Shown here one piece after another: positions 52,603-62,153 of a DNA stretch of 64,000 nt. The stretch is from Tenacibaculum sp. MAR_2009_124 (GTDB lineage Bacteria; Bacteroidota; Bacteroidia; Flavobacteriales; Flavobacteriaceae), in assembly GCF_900105455.1 (NCBI RefSeq), contig NZ_FNSF01000008.1, forward strand, positions 62,001-126,000, written 5' to 3'. A model generated the notes under the pieces. It saw nothing but the letters and a program-made list of their open reading frames with translations, was not told the origin of the DNA and made no database searches. A program made the translations under genes and the position numbers. Position 1 is the stretch's first letter. Each line of letters starts with the position of its first letter.

Positions 52603-53529
52603 TTATTGAATCAAATCCATATTTCTTCGCTTCAATTTTTGATTGATTCCTTCTATTCCTTGTAATCCTCCAGTATGAATTATTAATATTTTGGATCCTC
52701 TTTGAAATTTATCGTTTGAAACCATATTAATAATTCCATATACCATTTTACCAGTATAAATAGGGTCTAAAGGAATTGTCGTTTTTTCCTTAAAACTATT
52801 GATGAAAGAAATTAATTCCTCATTAAACTTTCCATAACCTCCAAAATGATATTCATTTTCCAAGTGCCAAAAGTTATTTTCCTTCGAAAATTTCCTTATT
52901 TCTCCTTCTAAAAAATTTCCTTTCAGTGCAGGAAAACCAATAACTTTTTGCGCCTTTGTGGTCGCATTTATTAGACCTGCAATAGTTCCTCCAGTACCAA
53001 CAGCTGAGCAAATATAATCGAATTTTTCATCTTCAGCTGTTAAAATCTCTTGACAACCTTTAACGGCTAATTCATTAGTTCCTCCTTCCGGGATCAAATA
53101 AAAATTACCGTATTCTTCTTTTAGTTTCTTTAGAAACACCTCTTCCTTTTTATTTCTATAGTCTTCTCTAGAAACAAACTTAAAATCCATTCCTTGACTA
53201 TTCGCAAACTTTAAGGTTTTGTTGTTTTCTAAAACATTATCCAAATCATTCGCCAATTCATCTCCTCTAATAATGCCTATTGTTTTGAAACCGCCAATTT
53301 TTCCAGCTGCCGCTGTAGCCGCTATATGATTCGAATACGCACCACCAAAGGTTAAAATAATTTCCAATTTTAGCCTTTTTGCTTCTAGTAAGTTATATTT
53401 AAGTTTTCTGTATTTATTCCCAGAAATACTCGGATGAATCAAATCTTCTCGCTTAATAAAGAGTCCTATTTCCTTTTCATCGAGAATTGGTAGGTTTATT
53501 TGTTGGTTATATGTATTTAAGTTGAACAT
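52603..53529 (-). CDS. D-cysteine desulfhydrase / 1-aminocyclopropane-1-carboxylate deaminase family protein
   Basis: A 308-residue fold-type II PLP enzyme. The PLP lysine is in ISGNKYRKLKYNLL, the loop FGGAYSNHIAATAAAG is the phosphate/substrate part, and GTGGTIAGL the cofactor glycine loop. Relatives split D-cysteine to pyruvate, ammonia and sulfide, or deaminate ACC; the sequence alone does not choose. ATG at 53529 is chosen because the longer frame starts with TTG and adds four residues. Transcribed alone. Confidence 0.82.
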   Translation of the reverse strand: MFNLNTYNQQINLPILDEKEIGLFIKREDLIHPSISGNKYRKLKYNLLEAKRLKLEIILTFGGAYSNHIAATAAAGKIGGFKTIGIIRGDELANDLDNVLENNKTLKFANSQGMDFKFVSREDYRNKKEEVFLKKLKEEYGNFYLIPEGGTNELAVKGCQEILTAEDEKFDYICSAVGTGGTIAGLINATTKAQKVIGFPALKGNFLEGEIRKFSKENNFWHLENEYHFGGYGKFNEELISFINSFKEKTTIPLDPIYTGKMVYGIINMVSNDKFQRGSKILIIHTGGLQGIEGINQKLKRRNMDLIQ

Positions 53530-53676
53530 TATTAATTCCAAAAGTTTAGATCTGATAATTGGCTAAATCTCCAACATAAGATATTATTTTAATAAACGTC
53601 ATCATTATCTAATCGTACAAAACGTCAATAACACTTAGATTCACAACCTCACATATCCTTCATCATATAAAATCCT

Positions 53677-55596
53677 CTAACCAAACGCAGTTACCTTTTC
53701 TTCTACCTCTTCCCACTCCAACATTAAATCATCAAGTTTTGCTTTTTTTGCCTTGTACTTTTCGAAGAAATTGGGCCTAGAAGAAACTTCATCATAATTT
53801 TGAGCCAATTCAAGGTCTGCTTTTTCTATATCTCCCTCCAACTCCTGAATTAAATTCTCTATCTTATTTAATCTATTCCTTAATTTTTTAAGTTCTTTTT
53901 CTTCTTCTTTGGAAAGTTTATACGCAACCTTTTTTGAAGAACTCTTCTTATCTTTAACTACTGTTTGTTTTTCAGCTTCTCTTAGATTTTCCAATTGATG
54001 CTGTCCTAAGAAGTAATCAATATCTCCTAAATACTCCTTAATCTCTCTATCTTTGAACCCATATACTGAACTTGTTAAGCCTTGTAAAAAATCTCTATCA
54101 TGCGATACTATGATCAAAGTTCCATCGAAGTTTTTGAGGGCTTGCTTCAGTACATTTTTTGATGCAATATCTAAGTGATTCGTCGGCTCATCCATAATCA
54201 AAACATTGAATGGAGAGAGCAATAACTTACATAATGCTAAACGGTTTCTTTCACCTCCAGATAGTACCTTCGCTTTTTTATCAACTGATTCACCACCGAA
54301 TAAAAAGGCTCCAAGCATATCTCTAACTTTTATCCTATTTCCATCAGTCGCAGCATCTTCCATGATCTCCAAAACAGTCTTCTCTGGTGGTAAATGTTCT
54401 GATTGATTTTGAGCAAAGTATCCTACTTCAACATTGTGTCCTAACTTCAAGTGCCCTTCAAAAGGAATTTCTCCTACCATCATTTTGGCTAAAGTAGATT
54501 TTCCTTGTCCGTTTTGCCCTACAAACGCTATTTTACTGTTACGTTCAATTAATAAGTCAACATTCTCTAAAACCTTTTTATCGCCGTAATTTTTACATAA
54601 ATCTTCAGCTTCAACAACAATTTTACCAGGTTCTTTAGATATTTCAAATCGTACATTCATCACAGCATTGTCATCCTGATCGACCTCAATACGTTCAACC
54701 TTATCTAGCTTTTTAATTAATGATTGAGCCATCGATGCTTTATTTGCTTTCGCTCTAAACTTTTCAATTAATTTCTGGGTATGCTCAATCTCTTTTTCCT
54801 GATTTTTTTGCGCTTGTACTTGTTTCTCTTTTATTTCAGCACGAAGTTTTAAAAACTCAGAATATGGTTTTTTATAATCATATATTTGGCCAAGGGAAAT
54901 TTCAATGGTTCTGTTGGTTACATTATCCAAAAACATTTTATCATGCGACACCAATACAATAGCACCTTGATACCCCTTTAAGAAGTTTTCTAACCAAATT
55001 ATAGATTCAATATCTAAATGGTTTGTTGGCTCATCCAGCAGTAAAATATCATTATTTTGTAATAATAATTTCGCCAGTTCTATACGCATTCTCCAACCTC
55101 CAGAAAAAGTATCTGTTAACTTATCAAAATCTTCACGTTTAAATCCTAATCCTTGCAGTATTTTTTCAGTATCTCCTTGATAATTGTATCCACCAATTAA
55201 CTCATATCGCTCATTTTTTTCATTTAGATCTATAATTAACTGATTGTATCCCTCGCTTTCATAGTCTGTCCTTTCAGCTAACTGGCTATTAATAACATCT
55301 ACTTCTTGTTCAATTTCCTTAATTTCAATAAAAGCCTGATAAGCTTCTTCTAAAATTGTTCTTCCATGAACAAAATCAATATCTTGTCGCAAAAATCCAA
55401 TACGAACCTCTTTATCAAATGCCATGGTTCCACCACTGCTTTCAATATCTTTAGATAAAACTTTTAATAACGTTGATTTTCCCGCCCCATTTTTTCCTAT
55501 TAAGCCAACTCTATCACCTTTATTTAATTTAAAAGTAATTCCTGAAAACAGATCGGTTCCCATAAATGAAACCGTTAAATTATGTACGTTTAACAT
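53677..55596 (-). CDS. ABC-F family ATP-binding protein
   Basis: A 639-residue protein with two ABC cassettes and no membrane domain: Walker A GKNGAGKST and GQNGQGKST, signatures FSGGWRMR and LSGGERNR, and Walker B DEPTNHLD twice, as in the Uup/YkpA-like ABC-F group. A basic C-terminal extension (KKSSSKKVAYKLSKEEEKELKKLRNR) forms a coiled coil that would help it bind the ribosome or nucleic acid. Members rescue stalled ribosomes or act in translation; a resistance role is not indicated. Confidence 0.9.
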   Translation of the reverse strand: MLNVHNLTVSFMGTDLFSGITFKLNKGDRVGLIGKNGAGKSTLLKVLSKDIESSGGTMAFDKEVRIGFLRQDIDFVHGRTILEEAYQAFIEIKEIEQEVDVINSQLAERTDYESEGYNQLIIDLNEKNERYELIGGYNYQGDTEKILQGLGFKREDFDKLTDTFSGGWRMRIELAKLLLQNNDILLLDEPTNHLDIESIIWLENFLKGYQGAIVLVSHDKMFLDNVTNRTIEISLGQIYDYKKPYSEFLKLRAEIKEKQVQAQKNQEKEIEHTQKLIEKFRAKANKASMAQSLIKKLDKVERIEVDQDDNAVMNVRFEISKEPGKIVVEAEDLCKNYGDKKVLENVDLLIERNSKIAFVGQNGQGKSTLAKMMVGEIPFEGHLKLGHNVEVGYFAQNQSEHLPPEKTVLEIMEDAATDGNRIKVRDMLGAFLFGGESVDKKAKVLSGGERNRLALCKLLLSPFNVLIMDEPTNHLDIASKNVLKQALKNFDGTLIIVSHDRDFLQGLTSSVYGFKDREIKEYLGDIDYFLGQHQLENLREAEKQTVVKDKKSSSKKVAYKLSKEEEKELKKLRNRLNKIENLIQELEGDIEKADLELAQNYDEVSSRPNFFEKYKAKKAKLDDLMLEWEEVEEKVTAFG

Positions 55597-55718
55597 TTTA
55601 TAAACTATAATTAATGTAATTTTGTAACCGTTGTTATATGTAGTTTGATTACAAATATTGAAATTTGCACAAACTTACGAAAACGAAACAGTTTATTTAA
55701 CTTGAAAGTCTTAATTAT

Positions 55719-56123
55719 ATGTTCGGAAAAGGAAGCAAATTATATAGTATTTTTAGAAATAAATGTCCGCGCTGTCATGAAGGTGATTTTTTTAAACATA
55801 AAATTTCCTTTAACCCTAAAAAGGTAACAAAACTACATGATAATTGCCCTAATTGCGATTTAAAGTATATGATGGAACCATCATTTTATTTTGGAGCAAT
55901 GTATGTAAATTATGCAATAGCAGTTGCCCTGTTTGTGGTGGTTTTTATAATTGCAAAAATATTAATAGGTCTGTCTATCTTCGAAAGTTTTATTGCCATT
56001 ATTTTAGTTTCTCTTGTTCTGACCCCTGTAAGCCTAAGGCTTTCTCGAATTGTTTGGATTAATCTTTTTGTTTCTTATAAAAAGAAAAAGGAACTAAACT
56101 CACTCAGAAAAGAACCTGCTTAA
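55719..56123 (+). CDS. DUF983 membrane protein
   Basis: A 134-residue protein. The N-terminal part has two zinc-ribbon pairs, C16-P-R-C19 and C43-P-N-C46, followed by two membrane spans (YVNYAIAVALFVVVFIIAKILIG and FESFIAIILVSLVLTPVSLRL) and a short basic tail. This is the DUF983 pattern. Function unknown. Its stop overlaps the stop of the convergent oxidoreductase gene by four bases. Confidence 0.85.
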   Translation: MFGKGSKLYSIFRNKCPRCHEGDFFKHKISFNPKKVTKLHDNCPNCDLKYMMEPSFYFGAMYVNYAIAVALFVVVFIIAKILIGLSIFESFIAIILVSLVLTPVSLRLSRIVWINLFVSYKKKKELNSLRKEPA

Positions 56124-57157
56124 GAAAATCTAGCTATAGATATTTCCTTTTCTAGCGGAATTCCCTTTTCCAAATAGTTAAATAGACTATTTGCTATTGT
56201 TGGTGCAATCATAACTCCTCGTGTTCCTAGTCCATTTAAAATGGCTAGGTTATCGTGTTTCGGGTGCTTCCCTACTAAAGGACGTCTATCCTTAACTGTA
56301 GGTCTAATTCCGGCTGATTGTTTCAAAATTTTATATGGAACCGAAATTACTTTGTTAAGCTTTTCTACCAACTCTTTTTTTCCTTCCTCCGTGGATAAGG
56401 ACGTTTTATCCGTCCAATTGAAAGTTGCGCCAACTTTATAATTATGATCACCAAGTGGCATTACAAAAACCGATGACTTCAATACAAAATCAATATTTAA
56501 CTCTGGTGCATGTATTGTTAATGTTTCTCCTTTTGTTCCATTTAAAGGTAAATAATTAAAAAATGGATTCTTTTTTAATCCAAAACCTTCACAGAAAACA
56601 ACATTTCCAGCAATGAGATTGTTATAACTAATGGTAGCACTAATATTTAAATCATCATAAATAAAATCCTTTTCAATGAGTCTTTCTTCCTTTCTCAAAT
56701 AGTCTTTATAAGCATTGATTAACTCTTCCGTTTTAAGCCTTCCTGTTCCTTTTAAAGTACCAAATCCATGATTACAAAATACCCCGTCAATTTCTCCATT
56801 TTCAATTTTAGACCGCATATAAACTGACATATTAGGTTTATCTATAGCGGTAAACCAATTATTCTGATCTTTAATTGAATTAAAAACCTTCTTTGTTTCC
56901 AATTTAACATCAAAATTAACTCTTAGCTTCTGCTCCAGTTTTTCATACTTAGGCATAGCATATTGTAATTGATCATGCCCATTCCAAGCTGGTGTAAATC
57001 GTTTTAAAATGATAGGATTATACATACCCCCAGCTACCAAAGATGATGTTTGCGAATTATTTTCAAAAACCACAAACGTTTTACCATTTTCACTTAGCTT
57101 TTCAGCGAAAGCAATTCCTGCTAAACCAAGACCAACAATAATATAATCAACATTCAT
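56120..57157 (-). CDS. FAD-dependent oxidoreductase, DAO (D-amino-acid oxidase) superfamily
   Basis: A 345-residue FAD protein. The N-terminal motif YIIVGLGLAGIAFAEKL binds FAD; VAGGMYNPIILKRF and the C-terminal GIRPTVKDRRPLVGKH... ILNGLGTRGVMIAPTIA segments match the DAO superfamily. It oxidises a C-N bond of a small amine or amino acid; the substrate is unknown. Confidence 0.85.
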   Translation of the reverse strand: MNVDYIIVGLGLAGIAFAEKLSENGKTFVVFENNSQTSSLVAGGMYNPIILKRFTPAWNGHDQLQYAMPKYEKLEQKLRVNFDVKLETKKVFNSIKDQNNWFTAIDKPNMSVYMRSKIENGEIDGVFCNHGFGTLKGTGRLKTEELINAYKDYLRKEERLIEKDFIYDDLNISATISYNNLIAGNVVFCEGFGLKKNPFFNYLPLNGTKGETLTIHAPELNIDFVLKSSVFVMPLGDHNYKVGATFNWTDKTSLSTEEGKKELVEKLNKVISVPYKILKQSAGIRPTVKDRRPLVGKHPKHDNLAILNGLGTRGVMIAPTIANSLFNYLEKGIPLEKEISIARFS

Positions 57158-57259
57158 ATGCCAAAAGTACGAACATTACTCGTAAATAAATTTATTCAGT
57201 ACTTTAAACTTAATCTATTTTTCATACTTTGGTCTACAAATAATTGTATCAAAATTGCC

Positions 57260-59176
57260 ATGTATCAATCTCCTATTGATTTACTAGAAATTTCTTTAGA
57301 TGAACTTGAAAGTATTGACCATAAAATTCTTGTTCGGTTGGAAAAGCGCCTACGCTTACTTCAAATTCAAAATGAGAACTCTTCCTTTAACAGGGATTTA
57401 CAGTTTCAACTGCTTCAACAATTAAAAGATCCTCAGAAAAGAGCTTGTATTCTTTTTATTGAAAATCATCCTAATTTTAAGCAATTTTTAAAGACTGGTA
57501 AATGTATTGCTCCTAAATGTTTTAATTTTAAAAACTACCAAAATGAACTTCCAGATGGACTTGCTAATTTTTTAGCTCCCTATCTTGAAGATTATTTTAT
57601 CCCAGTTTTTAAATCTTCATTTCAAAACAAAAATTACGACATTATTAATCAAGCTTTAGATAATGATTATATTTTTACGCGAGAATTTCTTCATACTCTT
57701 TACAGTTATGTTCTGCAACAATTAACAATCTTGGTTAAGGTAATTGAACAAGCGAAACCAAGAGCTTTATATAAAAAATGCCCTCAAATTACTTACAACG
57801 GATTCATAAACTTATTAAACCAAATACCTATTGGTCTAGTTAAATCTGGAAAAATTGATTATGTTAACGCACTCTTAAAATATTATAGAAGAACTCGACA
57901 ACATAACGCTGAGTATTTAAAAATAAAATATGCATACAGAAACCTTTTTAAATTAGAATTCGATAATCCTGATGTTACTGAAAAGGTTAAGGAAATATCA
58001 GAAATAGGCTATGAGGAATCCTCTTACGAAGAATCTTACTTAGATTATTTTTCTGGTAAAAATTTAATTTCTGCCATTGCCTTTGTTGTTGCAATTATTA
58101 TGTTCATTGCTAAGGCTTCTAATTCAAATACTCGTTCAACTTCAAATAGAACAAATACTTATAATAATAGTTACAATTCTAATATAAATACTATTCAAGA
58201 GAACTTTCAGGCTATCTATTTAAAAAAGTTTTTTGGAAGAAGTTATATTCTTAATGAAGTATATTATGACAGTACCGCTTATAATTTAAAAACGGGTAGT
58301 AATCCTTTCAATTTTCTGCAAAAAAACTCTAAAGTCGATAGGCCACTAATAACAATAAAGAACTCTAGTGAAAAAGATGCTTTCCTATTTTACTTAGACA
58401 AAAAAAGCAATTTTTTTCATGGTGCCTTTATTCGTTCTAAAGATAGTTTACAATGCTCCCATACCTTAGAAAACGAATATATTTTTTATAGAGGTCTCGA
58501 ATTCTCTTTGCTTTCTTATGAAAATTCAGGTGAATATACTTTCAAGAAAATGGATTTAACAGACATTCAATTATTATCTAAAAAGTTTGTTCTTTTTGCT
58601 TCTAATGATTCTACACTTGTCACAATTAATAACAAAGGGGTCGCTTTTAAAAATATATTGGTTGATACTTTGAAAAACGAGCTTCTTACCAAAGAAAGAA
58701 TACCGGAAGATCTAAGTATTATTAATTCTACTAAGCATGACTTTTTTCGAAAACTTTATAAAAATTCGAAACTACCCTCAAAAATCTCCAAAGAAATAAA
58801 ACTTAAGAATGGGGCTAACCCCTATCCTAAATTTTTCAGGAATAGAAAACATAAAGCTATTGAAGGATCTCCTGTCATAATTAAAAATAATAATAAAAAG
58901 CCCCTAATTGTATTTAATAGAAATTTAAGAGAGCAAAGAGACTTTGCCGCTTATGTGAAGCCTAATAAGGCAATTAGAATAAGGATTTCTCCTAAAAATG
59001 ACACTTTATTTTTTTATATAGCGGAAAAATTATGGGAAAACAAAAAAGGGGATACCATTATACAGTTAAATAGTAATACCAGAAAACTTTCAAAAAAACC
59101 ATTTATAATGGGTTCCACTTTCTTCAATGGCATTCGATTCTACACTGAGAATGAAACCATTAAAATTAGCATGTAA
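57260..59176 (+). CDS. Hypothetical 638-residue protein with one membrane span
   Basis: Unrecognised. The N-terminal 265 residues are helix-rich and cytosol-like (LLEISLDELESIDHKILVRLEKRLRLLQ); one hydrophobic segment (LISAIAFVVAIIMFIAKA) follows near residue 270-290, then an asparagine/serine/threonine-rich linker, then a beta-rich C-terminal half with repeated FLYFNRN- and LEN-type segments. This looks like a single-span protein with a cytoplasmic and an external half. ATG at 57260 (MYQSPIDLLEI) is chosen; the frame is open from 57158, but the extra 34 residues cover the promoter region of the divergent gene. It converges on the Hsp70 gene. Confidence 0.6.
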   Translation: MYQSPIDLLEISLDELESIDHKILVRLEKRLRLLQIQNENSSFNRDLQFQLLQQLKDPQKRACILFIENHPNFKQFLKTGKCIAPKCFNFKNYQNELPDGLANFLAPYLEDYFIPVFKSSFQNKNYDIINQALDNDYIFTREFLHTLYSYVLQQLTILVKVIEQAKPRALYKKCPQITYNGFINLLNQIPIGLVKSGKIDYVNALLKYYRRTRQHNAEYLKIKYAYRNLFKLEFDNPDVTEKVKEISEIGYEESSYEESYLDYFSGKNLISAIAFVVAIIMFIAKASNSNTRSTSNRTNTYNNSYNSNINTIQENFQAIYLKKFFGRSYILNEVYYDSTAYNLKTGSNPFNFLQKNSKVDRPLITIKNSSEKDAFLFYLDKKSNFFHGAFIRSKDSLQCSHTLENEYIFYRGLEFSLLSYENSGEYTFKKMDLTDIQLLSKKFVLFASNDSTLVTINNKGVAFKNILVDTLKNELLTKERIPEDLSIINSTKHDFFRKLYKNSKLPSKISKEIKLKNGANPYPKFFRNRKHKAIEGSPVIIKNNNKKPLIVFNRNLREQRDFAAYVKPNKAIRIRISPKNDTLFFYIAEKLWENKKGDTIIQLNSNTRKLSKKPFIMGSTFFNGIRFYTENETIKISM

Positions 59177-59276
59177 AGTTACCTAAAAAAACAAATACTT
59201 ATTAATAACAAAGAAAACTCATGAGTTATTAGTAAGTATTTACGGCTTTACCCTCTTTATTTATTTAGATACTGGT

Positions 59277-61754
59277 TTATTGAATTCCGGTTTGATTATC
59301 TATTCCTAAATCTTTAGATGTATCATTGTCTTGCGGTAATAAAGAGTTTAATTGATAGACAATTGATTTTAACACTCTATAGTCTTTATCTTCTAGGGCC
59401 TTATCTCCATGCAAAAACATGCGCTCTGCTTTTATTTTATCAATGAAAATATCAGCATTCATCTTAAAATGAAGATATACATCTATGAAGTTTTTTTCAT
59501 CAGAATTAAACATAGTGTTATCTAAGGAGTTTAACTCTTTAATTTTAGCCTTAATTAGGTATTTATTTCCAGAATTCAGTATAGCAACTTCGTCTTTTAT
59601 AATGTTTTCATACCTAGACATAAACTGTTCATTCACTTCTTCATTTAATTTAGCTTCCAAATAGCTTTTTACCAATCTATACTCTGTTATGTCTTCATTT
59701 AACACTCTGTTTCGAGTTAACAAATCATACTCATTCATTAACTCTCTCTTCTGATTATCTATACAATATTTAGTGTCACTAACGTCTTCGTCCGGACTTA
59801 AATTTAGAGCTATTTGCAATTCTATTAATTGGTCTTTAATCTTCTTTAATTTTGCTAAAAAATCATAATCATCTCCATTAGCTTCTAATTCTCTTTCTAG
59901 TTTACGAACTCCTTTATCAAGTTCCCTTTCTAGTTTATCTTTACTTAGATAACGTTCTGATGGTGTGAACTTATTTATAATATCTTGCTCTATCGAATTT
60001 AAAAACACATCAACTTCCAAATCTCTAGATTCTGAAAGTTTGATCTCCAACTCTATATCTGTTCCTTTTATTAAATCACTTTCCAATAGCTTTCCTGGAA
60101 TTTCAATATATCCTATTGTAAGCCCTGAACTGGGTAATCCTGCATTATTCCCCTCAACAATATTAATTCTTAAACTATCTTCACTACCTTTTAAAATAGT
60201 CTTAGAAATGGTTTTATAGATCATTTTTCTAAGCGGTAGTATACTATTTTTCTTAAAAACAAGCTCTAATCTTGTTTCATTATACTCCATATCATCTATC
60301 TCCAGACAAATATCAATTGGAAGTACCTGTCCTTTTACTTGGTACTTTCCATGATTTATTACTAATGTTTGATTAGTATAAATGACCTTATTCTCTTCGT
60401 CATATATGTCTAATTGAAATGTATTCAACTCATTTTCCAACAAATCAACATAAATATAAGCTTCTTTGGCAAATTGAACCTTTCCTGAATCAAATCCTCC
60501 ATCTTTTCTAATGATTCTATAAGTTCCCCTGAACTCCACATCAGCTTTTATATGGATAAGCTCTTCATCATCTCTTGAGTTTCTTTCGTAAAGAATTGTA
60601 AAATCAGCATCTTTATAATCGCTAGGCTTTCCTTGTGAGATATCTTCATTAAACTTTTTGAATTTTGACCCTGCAAAATATGCCGCGCCCTTACCTACAG
60701 CCTCCGTAGGGTCAACTTCTGAAGATAATGGTATCTTAACCTCTTCTAATAACTTCTTTTTTACATACGGAATTAAAGTTGTACCGCCTACCATTAACAT
60801 TCTTTCTACCTGCTCTGGATTAATATTATTTCTGGTTAGCAAGTCTAAGATAAACTCAATAGTTCGTTGAACTAATGGGTTAATTAGGTCATTAAATTGA
60901 ATTCTGCTTATTTCAATGGTTTCATAAAAATCTTCTTCTTCTATCTCTACTTCTATTTCTACCGTCTCAAAAACACTCAATTCTTTCTTAGCTTCTTCTG
61001 CCTTAAATAAAAGTTCATAATACAATCTTTTATATTTACTATCTTTTTTGCGGCATTCTTCCCATAAATTTTCAATAGCAAACTTTTTTTGTATTACTGG
61101 AATTATAAGGTGTTCTACTATAAGATTATCAATATCCAAACCTCCCAAATAGTTATCTCCTGAGTTATCTACAACATTAATCTCTCTGTTATCTATTTTG
61201 AGCAAAGCCACGTCAAAAGTTCCTCCACCAAAATCATACACTAGCCAATACTTTTCTTCTTCAATATCCAAATTGCTTTTATTCGCAAAAGATAAGCTAG
61301 CTGCAATTGGTTCTTGTAATAAATATACCTGCTGAAATCCTGCCTGTTGGCCCGCTAATTTGGTAGCATTTGATTGAATTGTATCGAAAGAAGAAGGAAT
61401 GGTAATAACAACTTCATTTATGGTAGTACCAGTATGTACAAAGTTTTGGAGCTCCTTTAATACTTCAGATGATAGTTCTATAGGTCCTAATTCTTTTTCA
61501 ACATTAGGAACCCAATATCTATCTGATGTACCCATTTTCCTCTTAAAACAAGTGAAAACATTTAATGGGTCACGTTCATATAAATCTCTTGCTTTATCTC
61601 CTACAAATATTTTATTCTTTCTATAAGCCACCGCAGATGCCAACGTAGATTTAAGTCCTAACGGGTTTTTATATACTTCCAGACTACCATCAATATAGGA
61701 AGCTATCATACTATTAGTAGTCCCTAAATCTATACCAAAATTAACTGTATTCAT
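59277..61754 (-). CDS. Hsp70-family protein (DnaK paralogue)
   Basis: An 825-residue Hsp70. The nucleotide-binding domain is complete: IDLGTTNS (phosphate 1), VYDFGGGTFDVALL (phosphate 2), MLMVGGTTLIPYVK (adenosine). The substrate-binding part from about 390 differs from DnaK, with a beta insert and later segments such as LRKMIYKTISKTILKGSEDSLRINIVEGN, and a long helical C-terminus (LERELDKGVRKLERELEANGDDY). No EEVD tail. The gene follows a small GrpE-like gene by 9 bases and has a separate promoter. The client is unknown. Confidence 0.9.
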   Translation of the reverse strand: MNTVNFGIDLGTTNSMIASYIDGSLEVYKNPLGLKSTLASAVAYRKNKIFVGDKARDLYERDPLNVFTCFKRKMGTSDRYWVPNVEKELGPIELSSEVLKELQNFVHTGTTINEVVITIPSSFDTIQSNATKLAGQQAGFQQVYLLQEPIAASLSFANKSNLDIEEEKYWLVYDFGGGTFDVALLKIDNREINVVDNSGDNYLGGLDIDNLIVEHLIIPVIQKKFAIENLWEECRKKDSKYKRLYYELLFKAEEAKKELSVFETVEIEVEIEEEDFYETIEISRIQFNDLINPLVQRTIEFILDLLTRNNINPEQVERMLMVGGTTLIPYVKKKLLEEVKIPLSSEVDPTEAVGKGAAYFAGSKFKKFNEDISQGKPSDYKDADFTILYERNSRDDEELIHIKADVEFRGTYRIIRKDGGFDSGKVQFAKEAYIYVDLLENELNTFQLDIYDEENKVIYTNQTLVINHGKYQVKGQVLPIDICLEIDDMEYNETRLELVFKKNSILPLRKMIYKTISKTILKGSEDSLRINIVEGNNAGLPSSGLTIGYIEIPGKLLESDLIKGTDIELEIKLSESRDLEVDVFLNSIEQDIINKFTPSERYLSKDKLERELDKGVRKLERELEANGDDYDFLAKLKKIKDQLIELQIALNLSPDEDVSDTKYCIDNQKRELMNEYDLLTRNRVLNEDITEYRLVKSYLEAKLNEEVNEQFMSRYENIIKDEVAILNSGNKYLIKAKIKELNSLDNTMFNSDEKNFIDVYLHFKMNADIFIDKIKAERMFLHGDKALEDKDYRVLKSIVYQLNSLLPQDNDTSKDLGIDNQTGIQ

Positions 61755-61763
61755 TTTTAATGA

Positions 61764-62057
61764 TTAAGTTACAATTACAACACCTTTTTGAACAATAAAC
61801 ACACCGTCATCTTCTCTTTTATATATAATCGGTTTTAATACTTTAGTAATTTGCATCTCACTATGGATATCATTTTCTAAAGACGCATTTACATCAGTTC
61901 TTTCTTCGGTATATGGTTCTCCCAATGGATTTTTCAAGTAGTATCCTAACTCGTCAAGTTCATGGTATATACGTCTAATATTTCTTTTAAAATTGTTGAA
62001 ATTTTCACGTTCGGATTTCTGTTCTATTTCAAACACTTGATTTACTATTTCTATCAT
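61764..62057 (-). CDS. Small GrpE-like protein, partner of the Hsp70 paralogue
   Basis: A 97-residue protein. It starts with an amphipathic helix (MIEIVNQVFEIEQKSERENFNNFKRNIRRIYHELDELGY) and ends in a short beta segment, TKVLKPIIYKREDDGVFIVQKGVVIVT, that resembles the C-terminal beta domain of GrpE. It would be a nucleotide-exchange factor for the Hsp70 encoded 9 bases downstream. The start at 62057 is used because a promoter and terminator lie within the upstream extension to 62111. No J-domain protein is near. Confidence 0.6.
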   Translation of the reverse strand: MIEIVNQVFEIEQKSERENFNNFKRNIRRIYHELDELGYYLKNPLGEPYTEERTDVNASLENDIHSEMQITKVLKPIIYKREDDGVFIVQKGVVIVT

Positions 62058-62077
62058 AACATTTTTTAGAAGCTTTT

Positions 62078-62085
62078 CAAATATA
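62078..62085 (-). promoter_or_regulatory. -7 promoter element of the GrpE-like/Hsp70 operon
   Basis: TATATTTG on the minus strand, 20 bases before the ATG at 62057. It matches the Bacteroidota -7 consensus; no strong -33 is seen because the terminator T run lies there. Confidence 0.5.
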
Positions 62086-62093
62086 CAAAAAGT

Positions 62094-62131
62094 AAAAAAG
62101 AGTGTTTGCATAGTACAAACACTCTTTTTTT
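62094..62131. terminator. Intrinsic terminator after gldN
   Basis: Perfect 9-base arms, GAGTGTTTG (62100-62108) and CAAACACTC (62116-62124), with a 7-base loop, six A before and seven T after. On the minus strand it ends the gldN transcript 23 bases after the stop; the T run is made by the six A at 62094-62099. The Hsp70 promoter follows at once, so the two units are separate. Confidence 0.85.
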
Positions 62132-62153
62132 GAAATTATTAAATGTGAACTTT

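Noticed and set aside
53677..55596. Antibiotic resistance role for the ABC-F protein
   Set aside because: The basic coiled-coil C-terminus and general motifs fit housekeeping Uup-like ABC-F proteins; nothing points to a resistance subfamily.
57158..57259. N-terminal extension of 34 residues on the 638-residue protein
   Set aside because: The region lies directly at the start of the divergent oxidoreductase gene, where promoters for both should be, and the protein from 57260 has a natural start.
62058..62111. N-terminal extension of 18 residues on the GrpE-like protein
   Set aside because: The extension would include the terminator hairpin of gldN and the -7 element, and its residues are hydrophobic and unlike GrpE.
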